Source of the DNA: Culex pipiens pallens
Lineage: Eukaryota; Arthropoda; Insecta; Diptera; Culicidae
DNA: 64,000 bases
Assembly: GCF_016801865.2 (NCBI RefSeq)
Contig: NC_068939.1
Location: 181,070,034 to 181,134,033 of the forward strand
Direction of reading: 5' to 3'
Shown in pieces: positions 1 to 11,578 of the stretch. A program made the position numbers and the translations under genes. Position 1 is the first letter of the stretch. The number at the start of each line of letters is the position of its first letter. The notes under the pieces are model-generated. The model was given only the letters and a program-made list of their open reading frames with translations, was not told where the DNA came from and did no database searches.

Positions 1-899
1 ATGTTCCCCCGGTAGAACCTTCCCTACGGGCCATGGCCACTCCGGGTGTGGCCAATCCTGTCAAAATGGCCATTTTCATCACAAGTATCAAAAACCATGA
101 ATTTTGATACCCATATTGTCCCAAGTCGTATGGTTCGATAAATCTCCCCCGGTAGAACCTTCCCTCAGGGCCATGGCCACTCCGGGTGTGGCCAATCCTG
201 TCAAAATGGCCATTTTAATCACCAGTATCAAAAACCATGAATTTTGATACCCATATTGCCCCAAGTCGTATGGTTCGATAAATGTCCCCCGGTAGAACCT
301 TCCCTACGGGCCATGGCCACTCCGGGTGTGGCCAATCCTGTCAAAATGGCCATTTTAATCACCAGTATCAAAAACCATGAATTTTGATACCCATATTGCC
401 CCAAGTCGTATGGTTCGATAAATGTCCCCCCGGTAGAACCTTCCCTCAGGCCCATGGCCACTTCGGGTGTGGCCAATCCTGTCAAAATGGCCATTTTCAT
501 CACCAGTATCAAAAACCATGAATTTTGATACCCATATTGTCCCAAGTCGTATGGTTCGATAAATGTCCCCTCGGTAGAACCTTCCCTACGGGCCATGGCC
601 ACTCCGGGTGTGGCCAATCCTGTCAAAATGGGCATTTTAATCACCAGTATCAAAAACCATGAATTTTGATACCCATATTGCCCCAAGTCGTATGGTTCGA
701 TAAATGTCCCCCCGGTAGAACCTTCCCTCAGGGCCATGGCCACTTCGGGTGTGGCCAATCCTGTCAAAATGGCCAGTTAAATCACCAGTATCAAAAACCA
801 TGAATTTTGATACCCATATTGCCCCAAGTCGTATGGTTCGATAAATGTCCCCCCGGTAGAACCTTCCCTACGGGCCATGGCCACTCCGGGTGTGGCCAA
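1..899 (+). repeat. 141-bp satellite array, forward orientation, left end cut by window
   Basis: About 6.4 tandem copies of a 141-bp monomer (140 bp where a C-run has five instead of six Cs). Recognisable blocks are AAAATGGCCATTTT, a TATCAAAA/TTTTGATA hairpin, GTATGGTTCGATAAATG and CCGGTAGAACCTTCCC. Copies here often carry the 'ctacggg' and 'tttaatcacc' variants that are rare in the main array. The array runs off the left edge of the window and on the right abuts a palindromic core. The open frames on both strands follow from the monomer length being a multiple of three; no gene is inferred. Confidence 0.95.
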
Positions 900-1458
900 T
901 ATCCTACCAGTTTGGTCCCAACCCCATTGCCTTGAATCATTCTGGTTTCCGAGTGACCGTTCTAACAATGTTCTTTAGAACAGAATTCCTCCCAAGTTGG
1001 TGCACAACCTGTGTCTTTCAATGTGTGTATGTGTGTGTGAGCAATAAAATTACCACCGTCGATCCGTCTCTGACGGATTTTCAGTCAAAACTAAATTGTT
1101 CAGAGGCTATCTGTTAGCTTATATAGTCCGCATGAAATGTGGCAACATGGTGCAAATTTTGCCTCGTCTCCTGCTTTCTTGGAACTGTCACGCGAGAATG
1201 TTGCACCATTGTTGCCACATTTCATGCGGACTATATAAGCTAACAGATAGCCTCTGAACAATTTAGTTCTGACTGAAAATCCGTCAGAGACGGATCGACG
1301 GTGGTAATTTTATTGCTCACACACACATACACACATTGAAAGACACAGGTTGTGCACCAACTTGGGAGGAATTCTGTTCTAAAGAACATTGTTAGAACGG
1401 TCACTTGGAAACCAGAATGATTCAAGGCAATGGGGTTGGGACCAAACTGGTAGGATAT
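900..1458. mobile_element. Palindromic core of a foldback-type element
   Basis: Two arms of about 260 bp (roughly 900-1160 and 1198-1458) are near-perfect reverse complements around a spacer of about 40 bp. The satellite monomers left of it are forward and those right of it are reversed, so the whole of about 1-1790 is one large inverted repeat whose outer arms are satellite. No transposase is visible. A diverged single arm of the same core recurs at about 12,988-13,225. Confidence 0.85.
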
Positions 1459-1790
1459 TGGCCACACTCGGAGTGGCCATGGCCCTGAGGGAAGGTTCTA
1501 CCGGGGGGACATTTATCGAACCATACGACTTGGGACAATATGGGTATCAAAATTCATGGTTTTTGATACTGGTGATTAAAATGGCCATTTTGACAGGATT
1601 GGCCACACTCGGAGTGGCCATGGCCCTGAGGGAAGGTTCTACCGGGGGGACATTTATCGAACCATACGACTTGGGGCAATATGGGTATCAAAATTCATGG
1701 TTTTTGATACTGGTGATGAAAATGACCATTTTGACAGGATTGGCCACACCCGGAGTGGCCATTGCACAGTGTTCGGAATGGCAAAATTAA
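1459..1790 (-). repeat. 141-bp satellite, reverse orientation
   Basis: About 2.3 monomers of the same satellite, reverse-complemented relative to 1-899. They form the right outer arm of the palindrome centred near 1,180 and end where the next inverted-repeat element begins. Confidence 0.93.
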
Positions 1791-1795
1791 GTGGA

Positions 1796-3765
1796 ATAAA
1801 TTGATAACTCTTTTATTTGACGTCCTAGCCAAATGGTGTCTTCGGAAGAGTTGATGTACTTGATAAGGGCTATCTTTTGAAGATATTGACATACAGGGTG
1901 ACGACCTTCCAGGGTGTCAACCATAATTAACTATGTTGGATGACGTTGTATGGCTTTGGTGTCTTGGGCAAAGTTGTAGAGGAGAAAAATTCACGAAGGT
2001 TGGTCCAAGGCGTCAAATTTGTAGCTCTTAATCTACTCGAGATATACGCCAGTTTTGCAAAAATGGTCCAAAAAGCACTTTTTTGTGATAACTTAAAATG
2101 TTAGCGTTTTAGCGGCCTACTATGTTCTGAAGAGTTGTTTATGACATAAAATTTCATATCTTTGCCGAAAACAGCAAAATGTTTTGAGCCTTTATTGAGG
2201 AGTTATAACCATTTGTAAGTGATTTTGAGCCTATTTTCAAGTTGCAATGTTTTCAAAATGGCGCATTTTGGCGCAAAACCGAACAATGCACCTGAAAGTA
2301 CACACTTTCAACTACATTTCCTGAAAATATCTCCGTGTATATATTTTTAGATATCTCAATTTGAATTTGCCGATTTTTAATCAATTTATTTATAAATGTT
2401 ATTCGAAATCATAATGAATACAAGGTGAAAATCGGTAAATTGAAGGGTAAATTGATCGATTTTTATGGAAATTACATTGTCTATGAAAAAATACGACAAC
2501 CTTTCCAGAGTGACCACATATGAAAGGAAATACTTAATTTTAAATACGAACAATTATTTAAAATTTTCACTTACATTATTTTTGGGAAAAACATGTATTT
2601 ATTCATAATTTTAAAATGTGTATCATAGTTTTAAGCATGAACAATGTTTTACTGAGGGCGTCAATAATTAGAGTTCACGCGCGGTGATACGACCGCAAGA
2701 TAATGGTAGCATGACAGCCGCAAGACAACCGCAGAACAAATTTTTGGCTGTTGTCAAAGGTTGCCTTGAGTTTTGAGCTGACTTTTTGGAAAATATTCAA
2801 AACAAACCAAGTTGACAGCCAAATCAACCAGAATTTCAGTTCAACTTGCTGATTTTTATAAGGCGGCAATAATCTTCAGTCAATCACAGCGAAGGAGAAA
2901 CGTGATTTTATCTCGCAATAAGCAATATTAAAATCGATCAATTTACCCTTTCAATTTACTGATTATTACCACGTTTCAATAAGATTCCGCTTAAAAATTA
3001 TAAATATATTGATTAATAAAAACCGTTAAATTCAAATTGAGATACAGTGGACTCTCTCGTTGTCGATATTGAAGGGACCGTCGAGAGCAGGAGTTATGAA
3101 ATTATAGAACAAAAAATCAAAGCAATCTATTTGGAGGGACTGAACAATTTATTAACAGCTGGAGTAATATTGATATCGAGAAGATCGACAACGAGAGAGT
3201 CCACTGTATCTCTAAATCGACACCGATAGACACGGAGATATTTTCAGAAAATGTAGTTGAAAGTGTGTACTTTCATGTGCATTGTTCGGTTTTGCGCCAA
3301 AATTCGCCATTTCGAAAACATTGCAACTTGAAAATATGCTCAAAATCACTTACAAATGGTTATAACTCCTCAATAAAGGCTCAAAACATTTTGCTGTCTT
3401 GGGCAAAGATGTGTAATTTTATGTCAAAAACAACTCTTCAGAACATAGTAGGTCGCTAAATTGCTAACATTTTAAGTTATCACAAAAAAGTGCTTTTTTA
3501 CCATTTTTGCAAAAATGACGTAGTAGATTAAGAGCTACAAATTTGGCGCCTTTGACAAACTTTCATGAAATTTTCTCCTCTACAACTTTGCGCAATACAC
3601 CAAAGCCCTACAACGTCATCCAACAGAGTTAGTTTTTGGTTGACACCCTGGAAGGTCGTCACCCTGTATGTCAATATCTTCAAAAGATAGCCCTTATCAA
3701 GTACAACAACTCTTCCGAAGACACCATTTGGCTAAGAGGTCAAATAAAGGAGTAATCAATTTATT
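1796..3765. mobile_element. 2-kb non-autonomous element with ~540-bp inverted repeats
   Basis: The left arm (about 1,796-2,350) is the reverse complement, with modest divergence, of the right arm (about 3,222-3,765). Landmarks are GGCTATCTTTTGAAGATATT on the left and its complement near 3,690, and 'gcgccaaa' blocks near 2,270 and 3,295. It lies between two reverse-oriented satellite blocks (1,459-1,790 and 3,766-3,927), as if inserted into the array. The arms contain a roughly 121-bp subrepeat beginning GGTGTCTTSGGVAARGTTG (near 1,838 and 1,960). The same subrepeat occurs in the larger element at 17,282, so the two belong to one family. No transposase frame is present. Confidence 0.8.
3045..3206. 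mobile_element. 162-bp pogo/mariner-type MITE with TA target duplication
   Basis: The terminal inverted repeats share 23 identical bases starting CAGTGGACTCTCTCGTTGTC, at 3,045-3,067 and 3,184-3,206. A TA dinucleotide flanks each side (3,043-3,044 and 3,207-3,208). The TA duplication and CAGT start are characteristic of the Tc1/mariner-pogo superfamily (family knowledge). It sits inside the right half of the 1,796-3,765 element, where it interrupts the match between the arms, so it is the younger insertion. It is too short to code for anything. Confidence 0.88.
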
Positions 3766-3927
3766 CAATTGCCCTGAGAGAAGGTTTTACCGGGGGGATA
3801 TTTATCGAACCATATTGATACTGGTAATGAAAATGGACATTTTGGCAGGATTGGCCTCAACCGAAGTGACTATGGCCCTGGGGAAGGTTCTACCGGGGAC
3901 ATTTATCGAACCATACGACTTGGGACG
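3766..3927 (-). repeat. Degenerate satellite monomers, reverse orientation
   Basis: Just over one diverged reverse-oriented monomer. Orientation switches abruptly at about 3,928, where CATACGACTTGGGACGG meets the forward-oriented 'accaaaaaccatg', making a small inverted junction. Confidence 0.85.
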
Positions 3928-6900
3928 GTACCAAAAACCATGAATTTTGATACCCATATTGCCCCAAGTCTTATGGTTCGATAAATGTCCCCCCCGGTAG
4001 AACCTTCCCTCAGGGCCATGGCCATTCCGAGTGTGGCCAAACCTGTCAAAATGGCCATTCTACCATGAATTTTGATACCCATATTTTCCCATTCGTATGG
4101 TTCGATAAATGTCCCCCCGGTAGAACCTTCCCTACGGGCCATGGCCACTCCGGGTGTGGCCAATCCTGTCAAAATGGCCATTTTCATCACCAGTATCAAA
4201 AACCATGAATTTTACTACCCATATTGTCTCAAGTCGTATGGTTCGATAAATGTCCCCCCGGTAGAACCTTCCCTCAGGGCCATGACCACTCCGGGTGTGG
4301 CCAATCCTGTCAAAATGGCCATTTTCATCACCAGTATCAAAAACCATGAATTTTACTACCCATATTGTCCCAAGTCGTATGGTTCGATAAATGTCCCCCC
4401 GGTAGAACCTTCCCTCAGGGCCATGGCCACTCCGGGTGTGGCCAATCCTGTCAAAATGGCCATTTTCATCACCAGTATCAAAAACCATGAATTTTGATAC
4501 CCATATTGTCCCAAGTCGTATGGTTCGATAAATGTCCCCCCGGTAGAACCTTCCCTCAGGGCCATGGCCACTCCGAGTGTGGCCAATCCTGTCAAAATGG
4601 CCATTTTCATCACCAGTATCAAAAACCATGAATTTTGATACCCATATTGTCCCATGTCGTATGGTTCGATAAATGTCCCCCCGGTAGATCCTTCCCTCAG
4701 GGCCATGGCCACTCCGGGTGTGGCCAATCCTGTCAAAATGGCCATTTTCATCACCAGTATCAAAAACCATGAATTTTGATACCCATATTGTCCCAAGTCG
4801 TATGGTTCGATAAATGTCCCCCCGGTAGAACCTTCCCTCAGGGCCATGGCCACTCCGGGTGTGGCCAATCCTGTCAAAATGGTCATTTTCATCACCAGTA
4901 TCAAAAACCATGAATTTTGATACCCATATTGTCCCAAGTCGTATGGTTCGATAAATGTCCCCCCGGTAGAACCTTCCCTCAGGGCCATGGCCACTCCGGG
5001 TGTGGCCAATCCTGTCAAAATGGCCATTTTCATCACCAGTATCAAAAACCATGAATTTTACTACCCATATTGTCCCAAGTCGTATGGTTCGATAAATGTC
5101 CCCCCGGTAGAACCTTCCCTCAGGGCCATGGCCACTCCGGGTGTGGCCAATCCTGTCAAAATGGCCATTTTCATCACCAGTATCAAAAACCATGAATTTT
5201 GATACCCATATTGTCCCAAGTCGTATGGTTCGATAAATGTCCCCCCGGTAGAACCTTCCCTCAGGGCCATGGCCACTCCGAGTGTGGCCAATCCTGTCAA
5301 AATGGCCATTTTCATCACCAGTATCAAAAACCATGAATTTTGATACCCATATTGTCCCAAGTCGTATGGTTCGATAAATGTCCCCCCGGTAGATCCTTCC
5401 CTCAGGGCCATGGCCACTCCGGGTGTGGCCAATCCTGTCAAAATGGCCATTTTCATCACCAGTATCAAAAACCATGAATTTTGATACCCATATTGTCCCA
5501 AGTCGTATGGTTCGATAAATGTCCCCCGGTAGAACCTTCCCTCAGGGCCATGGCCACTCCGAGTGTGGCCAATCCTGTCAAAATGGCCATTTTCATCACC
5601 AGTATCAAAAACCATGAATTTTGATACCCATATTGTCCCATGTCGTATGGTTCGATAAATGTCCCCCCGGTAGAACCTTCCCTCAGGGCCATGGCCACTC
5701 CGGGTGTGGCCAATCCTGTCAAAATGGCCATTTTCATCACCAGTATCAAAAACCATGAATTTTGATACCCATATTGTCCCAAGTCGTATGGTTCGATAAA
5801 TGTCCCCCCGGTAGAACCTTCCCTCAGGGCCATGGCCACTCCGGGTGTGGCCAATCCTGTCAAAATGGCCATTTTCATCACCAGTATCAAAAACCATGAA
5901 TTTTACTACCCATATTGTCCCAAGTCGTATGGTTCGATAAATGTCCCCCCGGTAGAACCTTCCCTCAGGGCCATGGCCACTCCGGGTGTGGCCAATCCTG
6001 TCAAAATGGCCATTTTCATCACCAGTATCAAAAACCATGAATTTTACTACCCATATTGTCCCAAGTCGTATGGTTCGATAAATGTCCCCCCGGTAGAACC
6101 TTCCCTCAGGGCCATGGCCACTCCGGGTGTGGCCAATCCTGTCAAAATGGCCATTTTCATCACCAGTATCAAAAACCATGAATTTTGATACCCATATTGT
6201 CCCAAGTCGTATGGTTCGATAAATGTCCCCCGGTAGAACCTTCCCTCAGGGCCATGGCCACTCCGGGTGTGGCCAATCCTGTCAAAATGGCCATTTTCAT
6301 CACCAGTATCAAAAACCATGAATTTTGATACCCATATTGTCCCAAGTCGTATGGTTCGATAAATGTCCCCCCGGTAGATCCTTCCCTCAGGGCCATGGCC
6401 ACTCCGGGTGTGGCCAATCCTGTCAAAATGGCCATTTTCATCACCAGTATCAAAAACCATGAATTTTGATACCCATATTGTCCCAAGTCGTATGGTTCGA
6501 TAAATGTCCCCCGGTAGAACCTTCCCTCAGGGCCATGGCCACTCCGAGTGTGGCCAATCCTGTCAAAATGGCCATTTTCATCACCAGTATCAAAAACCAT
6601 GAATTTTGATACCCATATTGTCCCATGTCGTATGGTTCGATAAATGTCCCCCCGGTAGAACCTTCCCTCAGGGCCATGGCCACTCCGGGTGTGGCCAATC
6701 CTGTCAAAATGGCCATTTTCATCACCAGTATCAAAAACCATGAATTTTGATACCCATATTGTCCCATGTCGTATGGTTCGATAAATGTCCCCCCGGTAGA
6801 ACCTTCCCTCAGGGCCATGGCCACTCCGGGTGTGGCCAATCCTGTCAAAATGGCCATTTTCATCACCAGTATCAAAAACCATGAATTTTGATACCCATAT

Positions 6901-9900
6901 TGTCCCAAGTCGTATGGTTCGATAAATGTCCCCCGGTAGATCCTTCCCTCAGGGCCATGGCCACTCCGGGTGTGGCCAATCCTGTCAAAATGGCCATTTT
7001 CATCACCAGTATCAAAAACCATGAATTTTGATACCCATATTGTCCCAAGTCGTATGGTTCGATAAATGTCCCCCGGTAGATCCTTCCCTCAGGGCCATGG
7101 CCACTCCGGGTGTGGCCAATCCTGTCAAAATGGCCATTTTCATCACCAGTATCAAAAACCATGAATTTTGATACCCATATTGTCCCAAGTCGTATGGTTC
7201 GATAAATGTCCCCCCGGTAGAACCTTCCCTCAGGGCCATGGCCACTCCGAGTGTGGCCAATCCTGTCAAAATGGCCATTTTCATCACCAGTATCAAAAAC
7301 CATGAATTTTGATACCCATATTGTCCCATGTCGTATGGTTCGATAAATGTCCCCCCGGTAGATCCTTCCCTCAGGGCCATGGCCACTCCGGGTGTGGCCA
7401 ATCCTGTCAAAATGGCCATTTTCATCACCAGTATCAAAAACCATGAATTTTGATACCCATATTGTCCCAAGTCGTATGGTTCGATAAATGTCCCCCCGGT
7501 AGAACCTTCCCTCAGGGCCATGGCCACTCCGGGTGTGGCCAATCCTGTCAAAATGGTCATTTTCATCACCAGTATCAAAAACCATGAATTTTGATACCCA
7601 TATTGTCCCAAGTCGTATGGTTCGATAAATGTCCCCCCGGTAGAACCTTCCCTCAGGGCCATGGCCACTCCGGGTGTGGCCAATCCTGTCAAAATGGCCA
7701 TTTTCATCACCAGTATCAAAAACCATGAATTTTACTACCCATATTGTCCCAAGTCGTATGGTTCGATAAATGTCCCCCCGGTAGAACCTTCCCTCAGGGC
7801 CATGGCCACTCCGGGTGTGGCCAATCCTGTCAAAATGGCCATTTTCATCACCAGTATCAAAAACCATGAATTTTGATACCCATATTGTCCCAAGTCGTAT
7901 GGTTCGATAAATGTCCCCCCGGTAGAACCTTCCCTCAGGGCCATGGCCACTCCGAGTGTGGCCAATCCTGTCAAAATGGCCATTTTCATCACCAGTATCA
8001 AAAACCATGAATTTTGATACCCATATTGTCCCAAGTCGTATGGTTCGATAAATGTCCCCCCGGTAGATCCTTCCCTCAGGGCCATGGCCACTCCGGGTGT
8101 GGCCAATCCTGTCAAAATGGCCATTTTCATCACCAGTATCAAAAACCATGAATTTTGATACCCATATTGTCCCAAGTCGTATGGTTCGATAAATGTCCCC
8201 CCGGTAGAACCTTCCCTCAGGGCCATGGCCACTCCGAGTGTGGCCAATCCTGTCAAAATGGCCATTTTCATCACCAGTATCAAAAACCATGAATTTTGAT
8301 ACCCATATTGTCCCATGTCGTATGGTTCGATAAATGTCCCCCCGGTAGAACCTTCCCTCAGGGCCATGGCCACTCCGGGTGTGGCCAATCCTGTCAAAAT
8401 GGCCATTTTCATCACCAGTATCAAAAACCATGAATTTTGATACCCATATTGTCCCAAGTCGTATGGTTCGATAAATGTCCCCCGGTAGAACCTTCCCTCA
8501 GGGCCATGGCCACTCCGGGTGTGGCCAATCCTGTCAAAATGGCCATTTTCATCACCAGTATCAAAAACCATGAATTTTACTACCCATATTGTCCCAAGTC
8601 GTATGGTTCGATAAATGTCCCCCCGGTAGAACCTTCCCTCAGGGCCATGGCCACTCCGGGTGTGGCCAATCCTGTCAAAATGGCCATTTTCATCACCAGT
8701 ATCAAAAACCATGAATTTTGATACCCATATTGTCCCAAGTCGTATGGTTCGATAAATGTCCCCCCGGTAGAACCTTCCCTCAGGGCCATGGCCACTCCGA
8801 GTGTGGCCAATCCTGTCAAAATGGCCATTTTCATCACCAGTATCAAAAACCATGAATTTTGATACCCATATTGTCCCAAGTCGTATGGTTCGATAAATGT
8901 CCCCCCGGTAGATCCTTCCCTCAGGGCCATGGCCACTCCGGGTGTGGCCAATCCTGTCAAAATGGCCATTTTCATCACCAGTATCAAAAACCATGAATTT
9001 TGATACCCATATTGTCCCAAGTCGTATGGTTCGATAAATGTCCCCCCGGTAGAACCTTCCCTCAGGGCCATGGCCACTCCGAGTGTGGCCAATCCTGTCA
9101 AAATGGCCATTTTCATCACCAGTATCAAAAACCATGAATTTTGATACCCATATTGTCCCATGTCGTATGGTTCGATAAATGTCCCCCCGGTAGATCCTTC
9201 CCTCAGGGCCATGGCCACTCCGGGTGTGGCCAATCCTGTCAAAATGGCCATTTTCATCACCAGTATCAAAAACCATGAATTTTGATACCCATATTGTCCC
9301 AAGTCGTATGGTTCGATAAATGTCCCCCCGGTAGAACCTTCCCTCAGGGCCATGGCCACTCCGGGTGTGGCCAATCCTGTCAAAATGGTCATTTTCATCA
9401 CCAGTATCAAAAACCATGAATTTTGATACCCATATTGTCCCAAGTCGTATGGTTCGATAAATGTCCCCCCGGTAGATCCTTCCCTCAGGGCCATGGCCAC
9501 TCCGGGTGTGGCCAATCCTGTCAAAATGGCCATTTTCATCACCAGTATCAAAAACCATGAATTTTACTACCCATATTGTCCCAAGTCGTATGGTTCGATA
9601 AATGTCCCCCCGGTAGAACCTTCCCTCAGGGCCATGGCCACTCCGGGTGTGGCCAATCCTGTCAAAATGGTCATTTTCATCACCAGTATCAAAAACCATG
9701 AATTTTGATACCCATATTGTCCCAAGTCGTATGGTTCGATAAATGTCCCCCCGGTAGAACCTTCCCTCAGGGCCATGGCCACTCCGAGTGTGGCCAATCC
9801 TGTCAAAATGGCCATTTTCATCACCAGTATCAAAAACCATGAATTTTGATACCCATATTGTCCCATGTCGTATGGTTCGATAAATGTCCCCCCGGTAGAT

Positions 9901-10360
9901 CCTTCCCTCAGGGCCATGGCCACTCCGGGTGTGGCCAATCCTGTCAAAATGGCCATTTTCATCACCAGTATCAAAAACCATGAATTTTGATACCCATATT
10001 GTCCCAAGTCGTATGGTTCGATAAATGTCCCCCGGTAGAACCTTCCCTCAGGGCCATGGCCACTCCGGGTGTGGCCAATCCTGTCATAATGGCCATTTTC
10101 ATCACCAGTATCAAAAACCATGAATTTTGATACCCATATTGTCCCAAGTCGTATGGTTCGATAAATGTCCCCCCGGTAGAACCTTCCCTCAGGGCCATGG
10201 CCACTCCGGATGTGGCCAATCCTGTCAAAATGGCCATTTTCATCACCAGTATCAAAAACCATGAATTTTGATACCCATATTGCCTAAAGTCGTATGGTTC
10301 GATAAATGTCCCCCCGGTAGAACCTTCCCTCAGGGCCATGGCCACTCCGGGTGTGGCCAA
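3928..10360 (+). repeat. Main 141-bp satellite array, about 45 monomers
   Basis: A continuous head-to-tail array of 141-bp units. Successive CCATGG sites fall at 4,421, 4,562, 4,703 and 4,844, exactly 141 apart. Five sites vary between monomers: CCGGGTG or CCGAGTG; GGCCAT or GGTCAT; TTTTGATAC or TTTTACTAC; CCCAAGTCG or CCCATGTCG; GTAGAACC or GTAGATCC. The C-run also has five or six Cs. The variants recur in the same order in separate blocks, so multi-monomer segments were duplicated. The array is broken at 10,360 by a foldback element and resumes at 11,579. Confidence 0.97.
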
Positions 10361-11578
10361 GAATCTATGACATTTCCCCGAAACCCACATTCCCGAAGAG
10401 ACATTTCCCCTAATTACAAAGCTCCGAAAAGACACTTCCCCGAAATGTCGTTTACCCGAAAATCATTTCCCCGAACAATCCATTTCCCCGAACGGCCACA
10501 TCCCCGAATGGCCACTTCCCCTAATTTTCCACATCCCTGAAAATCATTTTCCCGAATGACCATATCCCCGAACGCCACATCCCCGAACCCGGTCAGGCGG
10601 GTATGGCCGTTGCCCAGAACCGCGCGCGTGGTCCTGGGCAACGGCCATACCCGCCTGACCGGGTTCGGGGAAGTAGCGATCAATGAAGTATCATGTCCAC
10701 AATTGAACGTTCAAAAAATTCCGAGCTTCACTTGAATTTTGAATATTCAAATTGATGTAGTGCGACAACTGGCCAGAGGGATTTCAGGTCAGAACGTGTC
10801 GAGTCCATAAACTACTTTAAAGTGATTTAGTAATTTTAAATCTAAAATGGCGGTGATGAAATATTCAAAAAATGCATTTTGTAATTCAATAATCAACTAT
10901 TTAGATTTAATTGAAAGGGTTGGTCGCAGAACTCGAATTGGATGTAAAAAAATAAAAATAAATTGTTCATAGCCTTCATCCAGCTAAAATTGAAAAAGAC
11001 AAATCCGTTCAGTTAAACAAAATCTAGAACAAACTGAATCCTGCGCATCGAGTCGTCGCATAAAGCTATCGTTGCTGTTCAATCCTTACCACGTAGATAC
11101 CGTTTTGGAAAATTGTCCTTTGCTGAAAATCGCCGCTACAAAAAAAATCTTTTTTTATGGAACGTGGATGAAGCGTCCGCGTGGTTATGGATGGCCTTCT
11201 ACGGTTTTAATCTTAAAAAACACGTAGGAGAATGTAATATTAACGTCATACTATTATAAAAAAAATCCCAAAATAACAATTTAGTTTATATCAAGGTTAT
11301 CATTCGGGAAAATCTATTTTTCGGTGAAGTAACCATTCGGGTATATGTAAATTCGGGAAAACGACAGTTCGGTAAAATGGCCATTCAGGTAAATGACATT
11401 CGGGGATATGGAATTTTCGGGAAAATGATTTTCAGGGATGTGGAATTTTCGGGAAAATGATTTTCGGGGAAGTGGCACTTTCGGGGAAATGATTTTCGGG
11501 GATGTGGAATTTTCGGGGAAATGATTTTCGGGGATATGGGATTCGGGAAAGTGGGATTCGGGGATAAGGGATAAAACC
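10361..11578. mobile_element. 1.2-kb foldback element with CCCCGAA subrepeats and 8-bp target duplication
   Basis: The element splits one satellite monomer. GTGGCCAA is present on both sides (10,353-10,360 and 11,579-11,586), an 8-bp target-site duplication. The left end (10,366-10,590) is a degenerate array of about 16-bp units of the form CATTTCCCCGAA. The right end (about 11,305-11,575) is the same unit in reverse complement (TTCGGGGAAATG). The middle is AT-rich with no coding frame. This is foldback architecture; an 8-bp duplication is usual for hAT elements, but the superfamily is not proven. Confidence 0.8.
10581..10670. repeat. Perfect 37-bp GC-rich hairpin
   Basis: Bases 10,581-10,617 are exactly the reverse complement of 10,634-10,670, around a 16-base GC-rich loop. 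The stem begins CCCCGAACCCGGTCAGG. It sits at the inner edge of the left CCCCGAA array of the foldback element and is by far its most GC-rich and best-preserved part. Confidence 0.93.

Noticed and set aside
7735..9981. Minus-strand frame of 748 codons made of a 47-residue repeat, and similar frames across 4.1-12.9 kb
   Set aside because: The monomer length is 141 bp, a multiple of three, so frames stay open across the satellite in several registers and on both strands. Single-base deletions move the repeat between registers without any sign of selection on one frame.
3928..10360. CRISPR-like array of regular repeats
   Set aside because: Units are contiguous 141-bp copies without unique spacers, in a eukaryotic genome.
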